From Paenibacillus agricola (GTDB taxonomy: Bacteria; Bacillota; Bacilli; Paenibacillales; NBRC-103111): 64,000 bases of DNA. Made by a program: the position numbers and the translations under genes. Below, one piece after another: positions 62,026 to 64,000 of this stretch. A model generated the notes under the pieces. It was not told the DNA's origin. It ran no database searches and saw nothing but the letters and a program-made list of their open reading frames with translations. The stretch covers positions 744,001 through 808,000 of the forward strand of contig NZ_JAAOIW010000001.1 in NCBI RefSeq assembly GCF_011440305.1, in the 5' to 3' direction. Numbering within the stretch: position 1 is the first letter of the stretch; each line of letters opens with the position of its first letter.

Positions 62026-63060
62026 TTAGTCGTGTAATTGCCCAGATGCACGAACGAATGATGGGCTTCCTTCAGCCAACAAAGCTTCCATATCCTCAAG
62101 CAGCTGCATCGTCTTCACGGAATCCTCGTAGTTGGGCTCCGGCTTGCGACCGTTAATTAGACAATCGATGAAATAAACCAGCTCATCCTCATAGCCGTGA
62201 TAAGAATGCTTTGGATATAAGCCATGGCTTGTATTCCAGCTTAAAGTATCTCCGCCTTCCAGCAAGGCATAGGGCTTGAATTGATCCTTTTTTTGACTGG
62301 GAGGACGGTTGTAGACCACATTCTTCACATTATCTACCACTACATTGCGCCGGTCACCGATTAATTCCAGTCGCTCCATCGGGTATAGCTCGTCAAGCAG
62401 CGAGCCTGATTGAATCGTACCAATGCCGCCACTTTCCGCTTTGAAGGAAATCGTATAGCCGACTCTTTTGTCGTCGATGAAAACGCGCTGCACCTGCGTC
62501 AATTGAATCTCGCCCATCATAAAACGTGCCAAATCGAGATGATGAATAACATGGTTCAGTTTAAAATAAGCCTCTGATTTATAAGGTGTCGTATTAAATT
62601 GTGACTGGTACATATAAATCCCGCCGAATTCCGAGCGCTGCGAGATTTCCTTCGCCATCACATAGGAGGTCATAAACCTGCGGTTAAAGCCAACCATCGC
62701 TGTCTTGCCTGTCTGCTTCTGGATTTCAACCAATTCCCGGGCTTGCTGGCTGGTGGAGCTTGGTGTTTTTTCCACAAAAATATTTACACCCGCAAGCAAC
62801 GCTGCCTTAGCTACCTCGACATGCATTTGCTCATTAATGACACAAATAATCGCGTCCAGCGATTCAGCTGCCAGCATCTCGTTATAATCCGTGTAAGTTT
62901 GAGGAATATTGTAATAATTCGAGAAACGGTTTAATTTGCCCTCGTCGATATCACAGATTGCCACTACCGAAACCGGCTGTGCCCATCTTAAACATGTATA
63001 AATAAATTCGAACATATGCTTTCCGCAGCCTACAATGCCAATTCGCAGTTTTTTCTCCAT
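62026..63060 (-). CDS. Gfo/Idh/MocA-family oxidoreductase
   Basis: A 344-residue NAD(P)-dependent oxidoreductase. The N-terminal Rossmann domain begins LRIGIVGCGKHMFEF, FVEKTPSSTS holds the EKP-like motif (Lys in EKT), and NHVIHHLDLARFMMG contains the histidines expected in the active site. AGGAGG lies 8 bases before the ATG. It is followed by its close paralogue upstream (63088-64000). Family members oxidise inositols and sugars; the substrate here is unknown. Confidence 0.88.
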   Translation of the reverse strand: MEKKLRIGIVGCGKHMFEFIYTCLRWAQPVSVVAICDIDEGKLNRFSNYYNIPQTYTDYNEMLAAESLDAIICVINEQMHVEVAKAALLAGVNIFVEKTPSSTSQQARELVEIQKQTGKTAMVGFNRRFMTSYVMAKEISQRSEFGGIYMYQSQFNTTPYKSEAYFKLNHVIHHLDLARFMMGEIQLTQVQRVFIDDKRVGYTISFKAESGGIGTIQSGSLLDELYPMERLELIGDRRNVVVDNVKNVVYNRPPSQKKDQFKPYALLEGGDTLSWNTSHGLYPKHSYHGYEDELVYFIDCLINGRKPEPNYEDSVKTMQLLEDMEALLAEGSPSFVRASGQLHD

Positions 63061-63087
63061 ACCAACATTCCTCCTGAAATCATTATT

Positions 63088-64000
63088 CTAAAACGATGAT
63101 TTAGGCTGTATGCCCAGCATTTCATCCAAATCATCCAGCAGCCTCATCGTCTTTACCGTATCGGCAAAGTTGGGCTCCGGCTTGCGTCCATTCACTAAGC
63201 TATCGATAAAATAGACCATTTGGTCCTCATAGCCGTAATAGGAGAAACGTGGATATAAGCCCAAGCTTGAGTTCCATACAAGGGCATCGCCACTTTCCAC
63301 TAAATCGTAGGGCTTGTAATGGTCACGCCGATGGCTCTGCGGACGGTTATAAACGAGATTTCGAATATTATCTACGACAATATTTTGCTTGTTACCGAGT
63401 AACTCCAAGCGTTCCATCGGATACATTTCGTCGAGAATGGAAGCCGACTGGATCGACCCGATCGCTCCACTCTCCGAACGGAAAGAAATCGTATAGCCGA
63501 CCTGCGTATGACCAATGGTCTCATCCAAGCTAATGCGCTGTGCATGCGTTAGCTTGATTTCGCCCAGCATAAAACGAGCCAAATCAAAATGATGAATGAT
63601 GTGGCTTAGCTTAAATTCGTCGTCTGATTTATAAGGCGAAGCATTAAATTGTGATTGGAACATATGCACACCGCCAAACTCCGGACGCTGTGAAATTTGT
63701 TTCGCCATCACATAGGATGTAGTAAATCGACGGTTAAACCCGACCATCGTAGTTCTGCCCGTTTGCTCCTGAATCGCCAGCAATTCCTCGGCTTGTGCCG
63801 TATTTAAACAAGGCGTTTTTTCCACCAACACATCAATCCCGGACAGCATAGCAGCTTTTGCCACCTCATAATGCATCTCCGGATTAATCACACAAATGAT
63901 CGCATCCAACGGCTCTTTGGCGAACATTTCACGAAAGTCCGTATAACGCTTCGGAATATTGTAATGCCCTGTAAATTTGTCTAACCGGCTTTCATCGATA
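63088..64000 (-). CDS. Gfo/Idh/MocA-family oxidoreductase, start outside window
   Basis: The minus frame is open to the window edge and gives 303 C-terminal residues. FTGHYNIPKRYTDFREM aligns with FSNYYNIPQTYTDYNEM of the neighbour, and the remainder (LVEKTPCLNTAQ, SHIIHHFDLARFMLG) is similar along its length. The pair is a tandem duplication with 27 bases between the genes. About 40 N-terminal residues with the Rossmann glycines are missing because of the window edge only. Confidence 0.85.
   Translation of the reverse strand, partial: IDESRLDKFTGHYNIPKRYTDFREMFAKEPLDAIICVINPEMHYEVAKAAMLSGIDVLVEKTPCLNTAQAEELLAIQEQTGRTTMVGFNRRFTTSYVMAKQISQRPEFGGVHMFQSQFNASPYKSDDEFKLSHIIHHFDLARFMLGEIKLTHAQRISLDETIGHTQVGYTISFRSESGAIGSIQSASILDEMYPMERLELLGNKQNIVVDNIRNLVYNRPQSHRRDHYKPYDLVESGDALVWNSSLGLYPRFSYYGYEDQMVYFIDSLVNGRKPEPNFADTVKTMRLLDDLDEMLGIQPKSSF

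Overview
The window looks like a chromosomal carbohydrate-utilisation region from a Paenibacillus-like Bacillota bacterium. The evidence is strong AGGAGG-type ribosome binding sites with frequent TTG/GTG starts, YesM/YesN-type two-component systems, AraC regulators with an extracellular sensor domain, LplB/YtcP/YtcQ-type sugar importers without their own ATPase, a YqkE/DUF3886 protein and a cre-like site. This taxonomic reading is by recognition, not by database search. No tRNA, rRNA, CRISPR array, transposase or phage gene was seen.

Layout. 1-1490: an acid-sugar pair (LarA-like, cut by the window edge, and a 3-hydroxyisobutyrate-dehydrogenase-like enzyme). 1819-9205: a sugar transporter locus (esterase, lipoprotein, LplB permease, YtcP permease, membrane AraC regulator) that appears to have been broken by an inversion of about 3.6 kb. 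9362-14556: a second importer operon ending in two glycosidases of the GH43 type. 14807-21257: a two-component system and an AfuABC/FbpABC-like importer. 21717-28735: a membrane AraC regulator, an ArsR-type regulator divergent from a GH51 arabinofuranosidase, a zinc alcohol dehydrogenase and a lactonase-like hydrolase. 28968-37933: housekeeping-like genes (small acidic protein, YqkE, SDR, HtrA-like protease, chemoreceptor, aldo/keto reductase, DUF421 and YitT membrane proteins). 37930-43543: a four-carbon acid-sugar catabolic operon (LarA-like, PdxA2-like, DUF1537 kinase) with a PrpR-like regulator. 43751-55636: two importers plus catabolic enzymes, headed by an AraC protein without a receiver domain. 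55894-59278: a divergent YesM/YesN pair. 59679-64000: a 2-hydroxyacid dehydrogenase, a secreted protein and two tandem Gfo/Idh/MocA oxidoreductases.

How the genes work together. Plant-type oligosaccharides would be sensed by membrane regulators, imported by lipoprotein-dependent ABC systems that probably borrow a shared MsmX-like ATPase from elsewhere, cut by GH43, GH51 and GHL6-type enzymes, and passed to oxidoreductases, lactonases and acid-sugar enzymes.

The most striking observation is at 2962-9205. A permease gene and a membrane AraC regulator gene have exchanged halves. The 3' part of the permease lies at 2962-3325 on the minus strand, directly after the first 13 codons of a regulator. 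The 5' part of the permease at 6404-6922 is fused in frame to the rest of the regulator. Flipping 3326-6922 back restores two full-length genes and an ordinary divergent regulator/transport-operon arrangement.
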